Positions 24,358-32,361 are shown, counted from the stretch's first letter. The stretch: 37,999 nt of DNA from Planotetraspora phitsanulokensis (GCF_016863295.1 NZ_BOOP01000050.1:1-37999); one strand, 5' to 3'. A program made the numbers and translations. The notes: generated by a model from the sequence alone, not told the origin.

Positions 24358-24678
24358 CTAGTCCTCGACGCCCTCCACGAACCACTCACCCGCGCGCTGG
24401 ACCAACTCCACGACTGCGGAGCGTTGTGGACCGTTGGCCCTTATACGCAAGTGCCTGACAGTGAGCTCCTCTAGGTCCGCGCCAAGGTTCTCGCTGGTCC
24501 ACCACGGCAAGAGTTCTTCCCAGTATTCGACCTCCTCCGCCACAACGTAGGTTCGGCTCCAAGCCGTGAATCTCACCGGTTGGCAGCCCTCGTCGAACTC
24601 GACCGCGGCGGGTTGGTGGTAGCGACGCACACTCCATTCTCGAACATCTGTGCTATAGATCGCTAGCTGGATAATCAC
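24358..24678 (-). CDS. Hypothetical protein, DUF6504-like
   Basis: A 106-residue soluble protein. The sequence REWSVRRYHQPAAVEFDE, FTAWSRTYVVAEEVEYWEELLPWW, then TVRHLRIRANGPQRSAVVELVQ and a final EWFVEG resembles the pattern of short actinobacterial proteins annotated DUF6504: a Tyr/Val strand, a W-x-x-x-x-x-WW turn, a strand with R-x-x-A, and a last strand. The likeness is from memory and moderate. The start codon is at 24678 and shares an AT-rich gap with the divergent broken gene at 24730. Function unknown. Confidence 0.5.
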   Translation of the reverse strand: MIIQLAIYSTDVREWSVRRYHQPAAVEFDEGCQPVRFTAWSRTYVVAEEVEYWEELLPWWTSENLGADLEELTVRHLRIRANGPQRSAVVELVQRAGEWFVEGVED

Positions 24679-24729
24679 AACGAGGGCGATTTACTACCTC
24701 TTGACCTGCTATTTCCTAGTCTCGCGCCC

Positions 24730-25018
24730 ATGTCGGTGTGGGTCGGTGCGGACGGGTACGAGGTCGAAGCGATCGTCCTGGACGGCCAGCACCGTCTACG
24801 CGTGTCCCGACGGCTGAACGGCCGCCGATACCTTGTGGCTTACTGCCATACGGACTGAACTGGCGGCACATGTAGACCTGGCCGATCTCGTGGAACTGGT
24901 CGAACTGCCGAATGAGGAGCGTTCACCGGCAACGACCGCAAGGGGCAAAAGGGCACCGATTGGCCGCTCACAGCATCCCCGCTGGCGCCCCAGGCCCTGT
25001 ACCAGCGGACAGGACTGA
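24730..25018 (+). pseudogene. Small conserved hypothetical gene with one frameshift
   Basis: From ATG 24730 the frame reads VWVGADGYEVEAIVLDG, then RRLNGRRYLVAYCHTD and a TGA at 24858. One base over, the sequence goes on ELAAHVDLADLVELVELPN. Joined at CATACGGACTGAACTG these give one coherent protein of about 65 residues or more; I recall actinobacterial proteins with the same start and an AxHVDLAxLVEV end. The break needs only a single-base change. If real, a 42-residue product remains. Confidence 0.5.
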
Positions 25019-25076
25019 ACATGACCAGCGAGGATTGATCAGTCGAGCGCGCGGAGGGGATCGCTCGGCACTCCGG

Positions 25077-25119
25077 CGAAGGGTGCCCGTCTCCTTCAAT
25101 GGCGGGCGCTCTTCGTTTT
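25077..25119 (+). terminator. Intrinsic terminator
   Basis: CGAAGGGTGCCCG (25077-25089) pairs along 13 bases, two of them G-U, with CGGGCGCTCTTCG (25103-25115), followed by TTTT. Strong stem plus T-run; orientation is forward. It probably ends transcription of the broken small gene at 24730. Confidence 0.7.
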
Positions 25120-25300
25120 CGGTTGACCAGTCCCGAGCAATCGCGCTCGAGATTGCTCGTCACATGTCAGCATGCGGGCTGGATCGTGTAGATGCCGGTG
25201 GGTGATCAGAGAGGTTCAAGTCGGCTTGGACTAGAGCTTCGTCCTGCAGTCGTAGTTTCATGGATGTCCCGCCGCGGGCGCCTCCCCTGCGCTGTGATGC

Positions 25301-26143
25301 TCACTTCCGGCCAGCGCTCGCCTCACCAGGCCGGATAACACGAAGCACCAGGATTGCCATGTCGTCGACCATGTATCCGTTGCTGTAGGCCAAGACAGCC
25401 TCACTGATCGACTTCACCAGAGCATCTGCCTCCGCGTCCACGACCTTCGAGATCAGCGCGATCAACCGCTCTTCCCCGAAGAGATCCCAGTCGTTCGCGG
25501 CGTGCGCCTCGGTGACCCCGTCGGAATACAGCACAAGAGCGTCACCGGGGTGCAGCGAGAACCGGACCTGTCCAAGGTCGGCGTCCGGGAACATGCCGAG
25601 CAAGGTGCCCGAGGTCCGCAAGGACTCCACGGTGCCGTCAGCGCGGTGGAGCAGCGCCGAAGGGTGCCCCGCGGTGGTGATCAGGCCGGTGAAACCGTCC
25701 GCATCCGGTCGCAGGATGGCGCAGACCGTGGTGAGGAACCGTTCGTCTGGTTGGCGTTGGGTCAATAGCGCCTGATTGAGCTGCGCCAAGACTCGGTTCG
25801 GCGACAGGGTGTTGAGAGCGTCGGCACGGATGGTGTACCTGGCCAGAGCAGTGACCTGGGCCGCGTCTACACCATGTCCTGAGACGTCTCCCAGAACCAC
25901 GCACCAGCGAGACTCGCCGCGCGGGAACAGGTCGTAAAAGTCCCCCGTGACGATCACGCCGCCGGCGGCGAGGATGAAGGCCGCCGCTACCTGCATACCG
26001 ACCATCTCCGGCATGATCGGCGGCAGAAGGCTCCGCTGAAGAGTCTGCGCGAGCTCTGTCGAGGTCGCTCCCGCCGCCTGCAAGCCGGACACGCGACGAT
26101 TCGCACGAGTCAATGCGCCGCGGAGCGCGATCCCAGATGACAC
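25301..26143 (-). CDS. SpoIIE/RsbU-type PP2C phosphatase, short N-terminus
   Basis: A 280-residue PPM-type serine phosphatase. The linker ELAQTLQRSLLPP (30-42) precedes the catalytic domain, as usual. Metal-binding acidic residues are in TGDFYDLF (66-73), GDVSGHG (85-91), YSDGVTEA (about 208-215) and DDMAILVL near the end. The residue before GDFYD is Thr instead of the usual Gly. Such enzymes dephosphorylate STAS antagonists like the one at 13760, turning on a sigma factor. Most relatives have a GAF, PAS or receiver domain in front; here only about 30 residues precede the linker. The GTG start lacks a good RBS and overlaps the start of the topoisomerase remnant, so the N-terminus may be truncated. 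Confidence 0.85.
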   Translation of the reverse strand: MSSGIALRGALTRANRRVSGLQAAGATSTELAQTLQRSLLPPIMPEMVGMQVAAAFILAAGGVIVTGDFYDLFPRGESRWCVVLGDVSGHGVDAAQVTALARYTIRADALNTLSPNRVLAQLNQALLTQRQPDERFLTTVCAILRPDADGFTGLITTAGHPSALLHRADGTVESLRTSGTLLGMFPDADLGQVRFSLHPGDALVLYSDGVTEAHAANDWDLFGEERLIALISKVVDAEADALVKSISEAVLAYSNGYMVDDMAILVLRVIRPGEASAGRK

Positions 26144-26316
26144 TGCCTGTGCCGGCGGTCGCCCGCGCCTCCTACGTCGACCCGCGCGTGATCGCGGCGT
26201 ACCAACGCGGAAAGACCATCTACTGCGCCCTCAAGGACCTTGGCGACAGCGACGGTCCCGCCACACACGGCGCGGCCGAACGCGCGGTGATCGAGTTGCT
26301 GAATCGCTCCAAGTAG
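26137..26316 (+). pseudogene. DNA topoisomerase IB, C-terminal remnant
   Basis: The frame encodes VARASYVDPRVIAAYQRGKT and ends AERAVIELLNRSK. This is the C-terminal end of bacterial type IB topoisomerases, where the RASYxxPRV motif carries the catalytic tyrosine that forms the 3'-phosphotyrosine bond. The remaining 250 or so residues are missing; the homology begins within 20 residues of the overlap with the divergent phosphatase. It is therefore a 5'-truncated fossil next to a possible deletion junction. Confidence 0.7.
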
Positions 26317-26416
26317 ATTGCAGCCTGCGCCGGAGGTACACGGTCGCGGATGTGCGCCCGAAGCCAGTAGGCCCGATGCGGAGACCCGCATCGAGAAACT
26401 GATCTCGACGGGACGA

Positions 26417-26611
26417 TCAGGCGGAGGTCGGCTTTTCGTATCCCTCGTCCTGGCCGTGGACCTCCTTGTCCGGGTCGGTTTCCGGCTGACCAGCAGGATC
26501 GGTGGGAGAAGGGGTGAACTCCTCGGCGAAGTCGGGCTCGTCGTGCACTGCCTCCTGCTCCGCCCGTCGATCGGCCAGCGGAATGTTCCTGTCATCTCGC
26601 TCTTGCGGCAT
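26417..26611 (-). CDS. Small acidic hypothetical protein
   Basis: A 64-residue, highly acidic and Pro-rich protein (MPQERDDRNIPLADRRAEQE, then DEPDFAEEFTPSPTDPAGQ and on). GTGGGGAA precedes the ATG at 26611. No motif or membrane segment; probably disordered. The frame is open upstream, but composition changes at the ATG. No family recognised. Confidence 0.45.
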   Translation of the reverse strand: MPQERDDRNIPLADRRAEQEAVHDEPDFAEEFTPSPTDPAGQPETDPDKEVHGQDEGYEKPTSA

Positions 26612-26889
26612 GGTTCCCCACAGGTATCTCGGGTGCCTGGCCGCGGTCGCCACAACCGGGCACGAAAGTTGCATACCTTCCCAAAGAGGGGCGAATACCC
26701 CGCGCCCCAACGAATAGTCGCGCTCCACAGGACTCGCTGCGCGCGCCGAGGGGTCGCTTGGGCCGAGGCACTCCCCCCACCGTCGCGCGCGTGTTCCTCC
26801 CGACGTGACACACCAAGGGTCTGCGCCGGTCGGGAACGATGGGCTCCGTGATCCCATACGGGGCCTCTGAGCTCGTGCAACAGCGGGCG

Positions 26890-27035
26890 GCAGGCAAAGA
26901 CCCGTTCCTCAGCACGACCCCTGGCGGCCGCCCAGGTCCAACGCATTGACGGAGGTCTACCGGAAGGTTCGCCGTACCCGGCTCGATCTGTCGACGGGTA
27001 AACCGATGCCGATCACCGACGCACCACGGCTGCCG
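26890..27035 (+). pseudogene. Decayed second copy of the 96-residue gene at 759
   Basis: The stretch from AAAGACCCGTTCCT through CGCATTGACGGAGGTCTACC to CGACGGGTAAACC matches 905-1035 base by base with small gaps. GACGGAGAGATCTACC has become GACGGAGGTCTACC, a two-base loss, and the part before it has further one-base losses (TGGCGGCCCGCC to TGGCGGCCGCC). The N-terminal half of the gene and the LexA-like box are not recognisable upstream. A clear degenerate paralogue. Confidence 0.65.
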
Positions 27036-27198
27036 AGTTCACCAGAGTGACCAGTCGCGGGGGCTCAGCTAATGCTGTTGCCCCTATGCCGATGGGCACG
27101 GATGCGGCGGCGGACGTGACGAAGCCGAGGAAGAAGAACATCCACTCGCGGCGGCGTTCGGCTCGGATAGTCGCTTTGGTCGTCGCCGACGAGGACAT
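27013..27198 (-). CDS. Possible small membrane protein divergent from the GntR gene
   Basis: From ATG 27198 the product is 61 residues: a basic start (TKATIRAERRREW), one or two membrane segments (MFFFLGFVTSAAASVPIGIG, then ATALAE) and a short end. GAGGAAG lies 13 bases upstream, rather far. Divergence from a GntR regulator is a common arrangement for a target gene. Not recognised otherwise. Confidence 0.4.
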   Translation of the reverse strand: MSSSATTKATIRAERRREWMFFFLGFVTSAAASVPIGIGATALAEPPRLVTLVNSAAVVRR

Positions 27199-27267
27199 TG
27201 CCGATGCGTTCGCTTCCTCAACGGTTGACGGCGAGAAGCTGCTCTCCCGACCGGGTATCAGGTCGTC

Positions 27268-27655
27268 ATGATCAAGGTGGGTGTCACCAGTCCCTCGCCG
27301 CCGTACGAGCAGATCCGGGCACAACTCGCGGAGCTGATCCGGTGCGGGGTTGTTGAGCGTGGGCACTTGTCTGCCCCCCGGTGCGCCGACTCGCCGCCGA
27401 CCTTGGCCTGGCGGTGGGCACGGTGGCCCGCGCGTACAGGGAGCTGGAACGGGCCGGTGACGTCAGCGGGAAGCGCGGTGGTGGCACCCGGGTACTGCCA
27501 CAGCCCGAGCCCCAGATGACGCAAGCGGACCTGATCGAGCGGCACGCTCACGCCTACCTCGCCGAAGTCGCCCGGCTCGGCCGACGAGGCGATCGAGGCC
27601 GTCCGGGCGGCCGCGCACGCGGACCCTGCTGACGAGGTGCGGGGTGGACCCTCCG
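27268..27655 (+). pseudogene. GntR/YtrA-family regulator with two frameshifts
   Basis: The first frame has PPYEQIRAQLAELI and the turn GVVERG. After a shift in a run of six C (near 27376-27381) the next frame reads VRRLAADLGLAVGTVARAYR, ELERAGDVSGKRGGGTRVL, then QADLIERHAHAYLAEVARLG. A second shift near 27575 is needed to read DEAIEAVRAAAHADP. Joined, this is a typical small GntR winged-helix protein of the YtrA type (about 125 residues), which controls transporter operons. The poly-C site is a classic slippage or sequencing-error point. As written, neither frame gives a full protein. Confidence 0.7.
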
Positions 27656-27777
27656 ATCCCCGTCACCAGCTGACGGACGGTCCAGGCATCGGGTACTCGG
27701 TGTTCTTACACCACTTCGTCGAGGGACGCGGGATCGGTTTATGGCGATCCTCCTGTCCCCAACTCGGTTCCAGATCG

Positions 27778-28332
27778 CTATTTCGGCAGAAGCACCAGAA
27801 TGGCGTGGTCAGGGGCCACCTCTGCCAGACGCAGCTGGATTGTGTTGATGCGTCCCGGTTTGTCGGTGGTCAGCGTCAGCTCTCCTTCATCGTGGCAGCG
27901 ACCGTTGGTGCAGGTGCCTGTGACGCTGACATTCCGTCCTTCGGCACGTAGGCCACCCGAGGAGCCTTTGAGAGCCAGCCTGATCTCTTCCCTCCCAAGG
28001 GACTTGACGGTGATCGCATCCAAACCGAACTTGGCATCGATCTTCAACCGGTCACCCGGTCGGACCTCAACTTCACAGTCGGCGTCCTTGCAGACTGCAA
28101 GGTCGGTCCCGTTGGCCGCTTTCGGCAATGCCGACGAGGTGGACGTCTCCGTCAGCGGCGGTGAGGCCGGCGCCGCCTCGGGTGTCGACGCCAAGTTGCC
28201 CGACGTAGCGGCGGATCGCTGCATCGGCGCCTCGCCTGAGCTGCAGCCGGCGAGCAACGCGACCGCCGCGACAGCGGCCGCAACGAACCGAACTCGGCTG
28301 ACATAGGCAGGCATGGTCAATCTGGTCCGCAT
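27778..28332 (-). CDS. Putative lipoprotein
   Basis: A 184-residue exported protein. The ATG at 28332 has AAAGG upstream; ATG 28314 is an alternative. The signal peptide is basic then hydrophobic (FVAAAVAAVALLAGC), and LLAGC is a lipobox. After a Ser/Thr/Pro-rich linker (about 25-68) the folded part starts at GTDLAVCKDADCEVEVRPGD, with two close Cys, then strands LKIDAKFGLDAITVKSL and NVSVTGTCTNGRCHDEGEL with another Cys pair. Mostly beta, probably two disulfides. Such serine-linker lipoproteins with a small beta domain occur widely in actinomycetes, without assigned function. Confidence 0.75.
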   Translation of the reverse strand: MRTRLTMPAYVSRVRFVAAAVAAVALLAGCSSGEAPMQRSAATSGNLASTPEAAPASPPLTETSTSSALPKAANGTDLAVCKDADCEVEVRPGDRLKIDAKFGLDAITVKSLGREEIRLALKGSSGGLRAEGRNVSVTGTCTNGRCHDEGELTLTTDKPGRINTIQLRLAEVAPDHAILVLLPK

Positions 28333-28702
28333 GACAGCCTTTCGGGGTTCACAGCAGAAATCAGCCATTACCAGCAAACCATCAGGCCATGCCGTAGGGC
28401 TCTCTTTTCCCTTGTCGCGCAGCCCTATGGCTGAGTACATCTCGCCGTCGGACGGGTTTCTTTCCCCATACCCGACGACCGAATCCGCGGTCCGAGGAGC
28501 ACTCGTCGGCGGACGGCAGACGCGCGATCAGGACTCAGCCACGGCACACCCTCCTCGATGAGGCTGAGGGGATGATCTCTTCAAGCCGTAGGCACGCACG
28601 TTGCCCATTCGGAAGATCAGAAGCGAACCATCGGCTTCGTCACCGTGCTGGGAGGTGCAGGTGTGCTCCATCCCGATGGCGGCGCATTCGACCGGCCACG
28701 CC
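28333..28702. other. Region without a supported gene
   Basis: Upstream region of the lipoprotein gene followed by unassigned sequence. I see no RBS-backed frame. Together with the next 900 bases it forms a tract of fragments. Confidence 0.4.
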
Positions 28703-28866
28703 TCAGCGCCTCGTGCCGGTCACCGGCGGACGGCATGGAGGGGGCGGTTTGGGCGTGGATGGCAGTTGGGGCCGTTGTCTCCCTGGCAACAGGATGGCGA
28801 TAGTGACGATCGCGGAAATCTCACCAGGACGCCCAGCAGAACTTCGAGAAGCACAATGGTCGACAT
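28703..28866 (-). pseudogene. Small membrane protein gene with one frameshift
   Basis: GGGAGGG precedes ATG 28866, and the first codons read MSTIVLLEVLLGVL. One base over, the sequence continues GEISAIVTIAILLPGRQRPQ and ends PPVTGTRR at 28703. Joined, this gives a membrane peptide of about 50 residues with one helix across the break. The RBS supports a former gene. Confidence 0.4.
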
Positions 28867-28964
28867 TGAGCCCTCCCTCGACCTCGCTGCGGACATGCGG
28901 CCACGAGGACGAAGGTCTTCCCACACCTCTAGATCGCCCGAGATGGCCACCCCGCCGGCGCTCG

Positions 28965-29136
28965 GGGACCCTGCGTCGGTGAGCATGTGGGCCGCGTCGG
29001 AGATCGATGCGAGCGACTGGACGACAAGGCCGATGACCACTTCAATGGCCATGAATCCCACGATCAGCGCGAGGCTCCGGACGGATGGCGCCGGTCTGCC
29101 TGTGCACTGACACCGTGCTCGTGACCATGCCCATGG
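28965..29136 (-). pseudogene. Cation diffusion facilitator (CzcD/ZitB-type), N-terminal remnant
   Basis: On the reverse strand a His-rich stretch HGHGHEHGVSAQADRR appears in one frame. After a shift LALIVGFMAIEVVIGLVVQS and LASISDAAHMLTDAG follow in another frame. This is the start of a CDF zinc/cobalt exporter: the His-rich tail, the first membrane helix, and the S-D-A-x-H-M-L-x-D motif with metal-binding Asp and His. The remaining five helices are missing. A fossil of a metal efflux gene. Confidence 0.7.
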
Positions 29137-29137
29137 C

Positions 29138-29305
29138 GCGATCGCTGGAGTCCGGGACGAGCTGACCAGCGGGGAGCGGGAGGAGTTGGCCGCGTTGCGG
29201 CGGGAGAATCGCCAGCGGTGCGAGCACGTTGACATCCTCCGGCTGGCCGAGCCGGTCGGCGCCGCCCTCCGCGCGCTGTACCGGCGCGAATCAGAGCGTA
29301 TGTGA
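29138..29305 (+). mobile_element. Possible IS3-type OrfA remnant
   Basis: The frame reads DELTSGEREELAALRREN followed by a helical stretch and a stop. IS3-family OrfA proteins have the similar LTxxEREELxRLRREN leucine-zipper start near their end. The rest does not match well and no ends or partner orfB are visible, so this is tentative. Confidence 0.3.
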
Positions 29306-29619
29306 GGCAGGGGGTCGGCGCTTGATCCTGCCGCCTGTCGAACCACGCTTGCCTCGAAGTACAGCGGATTCACGCCGATGAGGCTCATTCCAATGGCGGA
29401 CGTGCCGCTGGATCGGCACACGTAAAAAAGAGCTGTGCCCCGGTTGCATGCGTGCAGAGGCAGGTCCGGGGCTTATGCCGCCGAGTTTACAGCACCCGCC
29501 CGGGGTTGCTGCGGATCTGAAGCGCCGCGGGTCGCGTGGCATGATGCAATGCCGGTCCGTTCGCAGCTAAGGGTGGTTGTACCAGGTTCTGGACCTGGAT
29601 CCTCTTCGGTGCCGTGTTC
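29306..29619. other. Intergenic region with hairpins
   Basis: CCCCGG (29438-29443) pairs with CCGGGG (29466-29471). TGTACCA at 29578-29584 followed by TTCTGGACC resembles a poor copy of the palindrome at 30404. No gene seen. Confidence 0.35.
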
Positions 29620-30300
29620 TCACAATTCGTGATGCTGGAACGTCGTGCACTCGCCAGAACGCCACGGGCAGCAGCTGTGATGGTGGTCCACCCAGAGGTC
29701 CGCTACCTGGACGCCCCGCATAAATAGATCTTGTCGGCTATCAGACGTCTGCTCGGTCTGCGTGGATCGGTGCCCGGCGACTCGCATCTGCCACATGTAG
29801 CGCCTGTGGCCGTGGCGGGTTTTATCACGGGTGTGTCGCTGACACGCGCGTGCCCGGCCCGTGCCACCCGCGCCAGGCGCGGGTCCTGATTGCGCCGCCT
29901 CGAACATGGCTGTAGGCATCAAGCACGCCGATCCGGGGGAATGCGGCGATGACATGGTGGAACAGGCCGTGTCGGATCCGCGGTTCGTCTCCCGGTCGTG
30001 TGTGAGCACGATCCGGGCTGTTGGGCGGTTGACCTCCCACGCTGATGGTCGGGCTGTCGAGGATTCCAGGATGAGGCTGGCCTCCGCCGCATCCTTAAGC
30101 AGTTGCGTTGCCGCTGATTGCGCACGGAGTTCTTCGGCGAGATTCAACTGCTTCCCGTGGATGAACTGCAGGACTGAGTGAATTTCTGACGCGAGCTGTG
30201 CAGCGTGCTGGATGAGCCAGGCGGAGGATGGCGATCCGGTGGAGACCGTTTGGGGCGGTGTAAGCCGCTCGCTGGATGTGCTATTGGCGACTGTGATCAC
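29620..30300 (-). CDS. Hypothetical protein divergent from the XRE regulator
   Basis: A 226-residue protein. GTG 30300 is preceded by GGGAGGAGA, an excellent RBS. Residues about 25-75 are helical: SAWLIQHAAQLASEIHSVLQ, then FIHGKQLNLAEELRAQ and TQLLKDAAEASLILE. The part up to about residue 105 looks like ordinary protein. The C-terminal half is rich in His, Arg, Cys and Ser (HHHSCCPWRSGEC near the end) and may be out of frame, so the original gene could have ended or shifted near 30000. Divergent transcription from the XRE gene across a perfect palindrome suggests it is the regulator's target. Family unknown. Confidence 0.45.
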   Translation of the reverse strand: MITVANSTSSERLTPPQTVSTGSPSSAWLIQHAAQLASEIHSVLQFIHGKQLNLAEELRAQSAATQLLKDAAEASLILESSTARPSAWEVNRPTARIVLTHDRETNRGSDTACSTMSSPHSPGSACLMPTAMFEAAQSGPAPGAGGTGRARACQRHTRDKTRHGHRRYMWQMRVAGHRSTQTEQTSDSRQDLFMRGVQVADLWVDHHHSCCPWRSGECTTFQHHEL

Positions 30301-30403
30301 TGGCTCTCCTCCCGAGGGCTGCGCTGTAGGGGCGCGGGACAAAGGCGGTGCTGAGGCAGCATTGCGGATACTCGCGGCGGGCGTCCGGCCACTTGCCGCG
30401 ATA

Positions 30404-30421
30404 TGTACCAAACTTGGTACA
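30404..30421. promoter_or_regulatory. Perfect palindromic operator candidate
   Basis: TGTACCAA-AC-TTGGTACA: 8-base perfect arms with a 2-base centre, in the gap between the divergent genes at 30300 and 30457. It lies 36 bases before the XRE start and 104 bases before the other start. A dimeric XRE repressor acting on both genes is the simplest reading. Confidence 0.6.
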
Positions 30422-30456
30422 GACCTTGAAGGATCATGCCCACCAGGTTTGGGTAG

Positions 30457-30699
30457 GTGCACGCATCGATCCCGCCACGCCTCGCCGAACTGCGAAGACA
30501 GTTCGGTCTGCGGCTACGCGAGATACGCGAGGAGCACGATCTGACCCAGGAACGGCTGGGAGAACTGGCTGGCTTGGACCGCAAGACCATCAACCGGATC
30601 GAGAACGGCATGTACAGCCCGCGACTGGACAACATCTTCCAGATCGCCGACGCCCTTGGAATCACAGCCCGCGAACTCTTCCCGCGTGGGCTGTCGTGA
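30457..30699 (+). CDS. XRE-family transcriptional regulator
   Basis: An 80-residue protein consisting almost only of a Cro/C1-type helix-turn-helix (LREIREEHDLTQERLGELAG, then DRKTINRIENGMYSPRLDN and IFQIADALGITARELF). The recognition helix is in GLDRKTINRIENG. The listed start is GTG 30457, with only a weak AGG upstream; a later in-frame start would cut into the domain. It lies next to the perfect palindrome at 30404, its probable own operator, and is divergent from the unknown gene at 30300. An immunity-like or antitoxin-like pairing is possible but not shown. Confidence 0.85.
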   Translation: MHASIPPRLAELRRQFGLRLREIREEHDLTQERLGELAGLDRKTINRIENGMYSPRLDNIFQIADALGITARELFPRGLS

Positions 30700-30739
30700 G
30701 CGCACCTCTGCTCAACATCCCGAGGGCAGTCCCGCAGTT

Positions 30740-30769
30740 GGGTGACGCGCATTTCGCGCCGCGCCACCC
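30740..30769. terminator. Hairpin after the XRE gene
   Basis: GGGTGACGCG (30740-30749) pairs with CGCGCCACCC (30760-30769) with one mismatch. No T-run. It lies 40 bases after the XRE stop. Confidence 0.35.
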
Positions 30770-30893
30770 GGCACCTGTCTAGTGCCCGAAAAACACGGAT
30801 GCGGCCCCAGCGCCTGCAACATCACATCGACGTCATGGAAGAGCGCACGCCATACTCCTCGATACAGGTACGTTGCTCCGAATCCACTTCTCC

Positions 30894-31262
30894 CTACGGG
30901 CGCGCCGCCCGGGATACATGTCGAGTGGTTGCCCATGTATCGATCTGTTCCAACGCGGCACGCAGGGCAGCACCATCCTCGGTGAGGGCGTACGTGATCC
31001 TGGTTGGCGGACCGCCGTCTACCTCGCGGCGAATGAGTCCTTGGTCTGCGAGATCACGCAAGCGTTCGGTCAAGATACGGCGGGAAACACCGGGAATCGC
31101 CTGGGCCAGATCGCTGAAGCGCGCCTCACGTTGGCACAGTAAGTACAGCACCTGAGGGACCCAGCGCCGGCTGAGTAGATCCAGCGCCGCCGCAGTCGCA
31201 TCAGGTAGGAGCAGCTTGGCCGAAACCCTGCAGGGCGGAGCTGCGCTGGTGTTAAATCCCAT
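30894..31262 (-). CDS. HxlR-type winged-helix regulator
   Basis: A 122-residue HxlR/MarR-like regulator. The ATG at 31262 has GGAG upstream; longer starts up to 31388 exist. The N-terminus AALDLLSRRWVPQVLYLLC is the characteristic first helix of HxlR proteins (normally cGKWx-x-x-I-L). The recognition helix is in the segment FSDLAQAIPGVSRRILTERL, and the wing holds GLIRREVDGGPPTRITYAL. Ends with LRAALEQIDTWATTR. HxlR regulators often sense electrophiles and control divergent redox genes. No such neighbour is seen here; it is divergent from the transposition-like module at 31588. Confidence 0.85.
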   Translation of the reverse strand: MGFNTSAAPPCRVSAKLLLPDATAAALDLLSRRWVPQVLYLLCQREARFSDLAQAIPGVSRRILTERLRDLADQGLIRREVDGGPPTRITYALTEDGAALRAALEQIDTWATTRHVSRAARP

Positions 31263-31587
31263 CTTGGTTACTCCAGACAACCAGATCACGGTGTAGCCAT
31301 CGCCGGGTATCGCCTGCCCGGTCGGCAAGACCAGCGTAGTCACCGCCATCTGACACAACCGCATTGCACAGATCTTTACCAAAAACACGGCGAGAGGCTT
31401 GTGAGATGTCGATTCCAGGATGCCTGCCTGCGGTCCGCTGGGACGACTTTCCTTTCCCGCGTAGTGCCGCGTCGGCCGACTCGAGAAGCAACCTCAGCTG
31501 CATTCAGCAGGAGATACACACCTCGGGCCAACTGTCCTGCAGGTTTGAATCGACGCGTGCTTGCGGCCACGCCCCCCAAGGTCTGCG
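31263..31587. other. Left flank of the first AAA module
   Basis: About 325 bases, less GC-rich in places, with no gene I can support and no trace of the transposase tail that precedes the other AAA gene. A left transposon end would be expected here or further left; I could not identify one by eye. Confidence 0.4.
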
Positions 31588-32361
31588 ATGAGCACGTCCC
31601 GCCTGGGCTCCGACCAGGAGGAAGATCACTACCTATCAGTCGAAGGGACGAATGTCGTACCTACCGACAGTTTGAACGTTACGCTGAACAACCTCACCGA
31701 TGTTGTCACCACCGCAGGAATGGGTTGCATCTACGGAGACGCAGGCCTAGGTAAGACCTTGGCGGTCAATCAGGCACTGCGCGCCCTGGCGCCGGACTGC
31801 ACAATACGCCTGCAGTTCCGGAGCCGATCCCGTACCCGCGACATCCGCCATCTATTGTTCGACGCCCTAGAGATCGACGGCACCCCGGCGACCAAGCCGA
31901 TCGTGTTGGACCATCTACTCAAACGAGTCCTTTCCGAGCGATTCCGGGTGTTGGTGTGCGACGAAGCTCAGTGGATGCTGCCGGAGTGTTTCGAGTATTG
32001 GCGTTATCTGTGGGACGACCCATGCACGGAGCTCGCCCTGGTGTTCGTCGGAGGCGGTGACTGCTATCAGAAGCTGCGGAGCGAGTCGGTCTTGTCCTCA
32101 CGCATTCGCATCTGGCAGCAATTTCACCGCATGACCGGCGATCAGGTACTGAAGTCAATTCCCGAATATCATCCGCTATGGGCCAATGTCGACCCCGATG
32201 ACATCCTTTTCGCCGACAGTCATGCCTGCAACGGCAATTTCCGCGCGTGGGCGAAGCTCACTGCTCATGCTGTGATCGCCTTGTCTAAATCAGAACGCGC
32301 GACGCTTGATCGACAGTTTCTGGCTCGCCTAGTCAGCCGGATAGGCGGTCGAGGTGCCTAA
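31588..32361 (+). CDS. TniB/TnsC-like AAA+ ATPase, module 1
   Basis: A 257-residue AAA+ ATPase of the TniB/MuB/TnsC type, which in transposons selects targets and activates a DDE transposase. Walker A is GDAGLGKT (50-57), Walker B VLVCDEAQ (121-128), a sensor-like VFVGGGD is at 152-158, and Arg172 in LSSRI is a likely arginine finger. The pattern CDEAQWM...ECFEYWR is shared with the second ATPase at 37037 and the two align along their whole length, about half of the residues being identical by eye. ATG 31588 is chosen by comparison with that copy; upstream GGTCTGCG is a weak RBS. The next gene overlaps its stop. No transposase gene precedes it. Confidence 0.85.
   Translation: MSTSRLGSDQEEDHYLSVEGTNVVPTDSLNVTLNNLTDVVTTAGMGCIYGDAGLGKTLAVNQALRALAPDCTIRLQFRSRSRTRDIRHLLFDALEIDGTPATKPIVLDHLLKRVLSERFRVLVCDEAQWMLPECFEYWRYLWDDPCTELALVFVGGGDCYQKLRSESVLSSRIRIWQQFHRMTGDQVLKSIPEYHPLWANVDPDDILFADSHACNGNFRAWAKLTAHAVIALSKSERATLDRQFLARLVSRIGGRGA

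Noticed and set aside
30789-31390. Direct repeat AAAAACACGG at 30789 and 31381 around the HxlR gene, considered as a target-site duplication or transposon end
   Set aside because: Ten bases is close to chance in a window of this size and no inverted ends accompany it.
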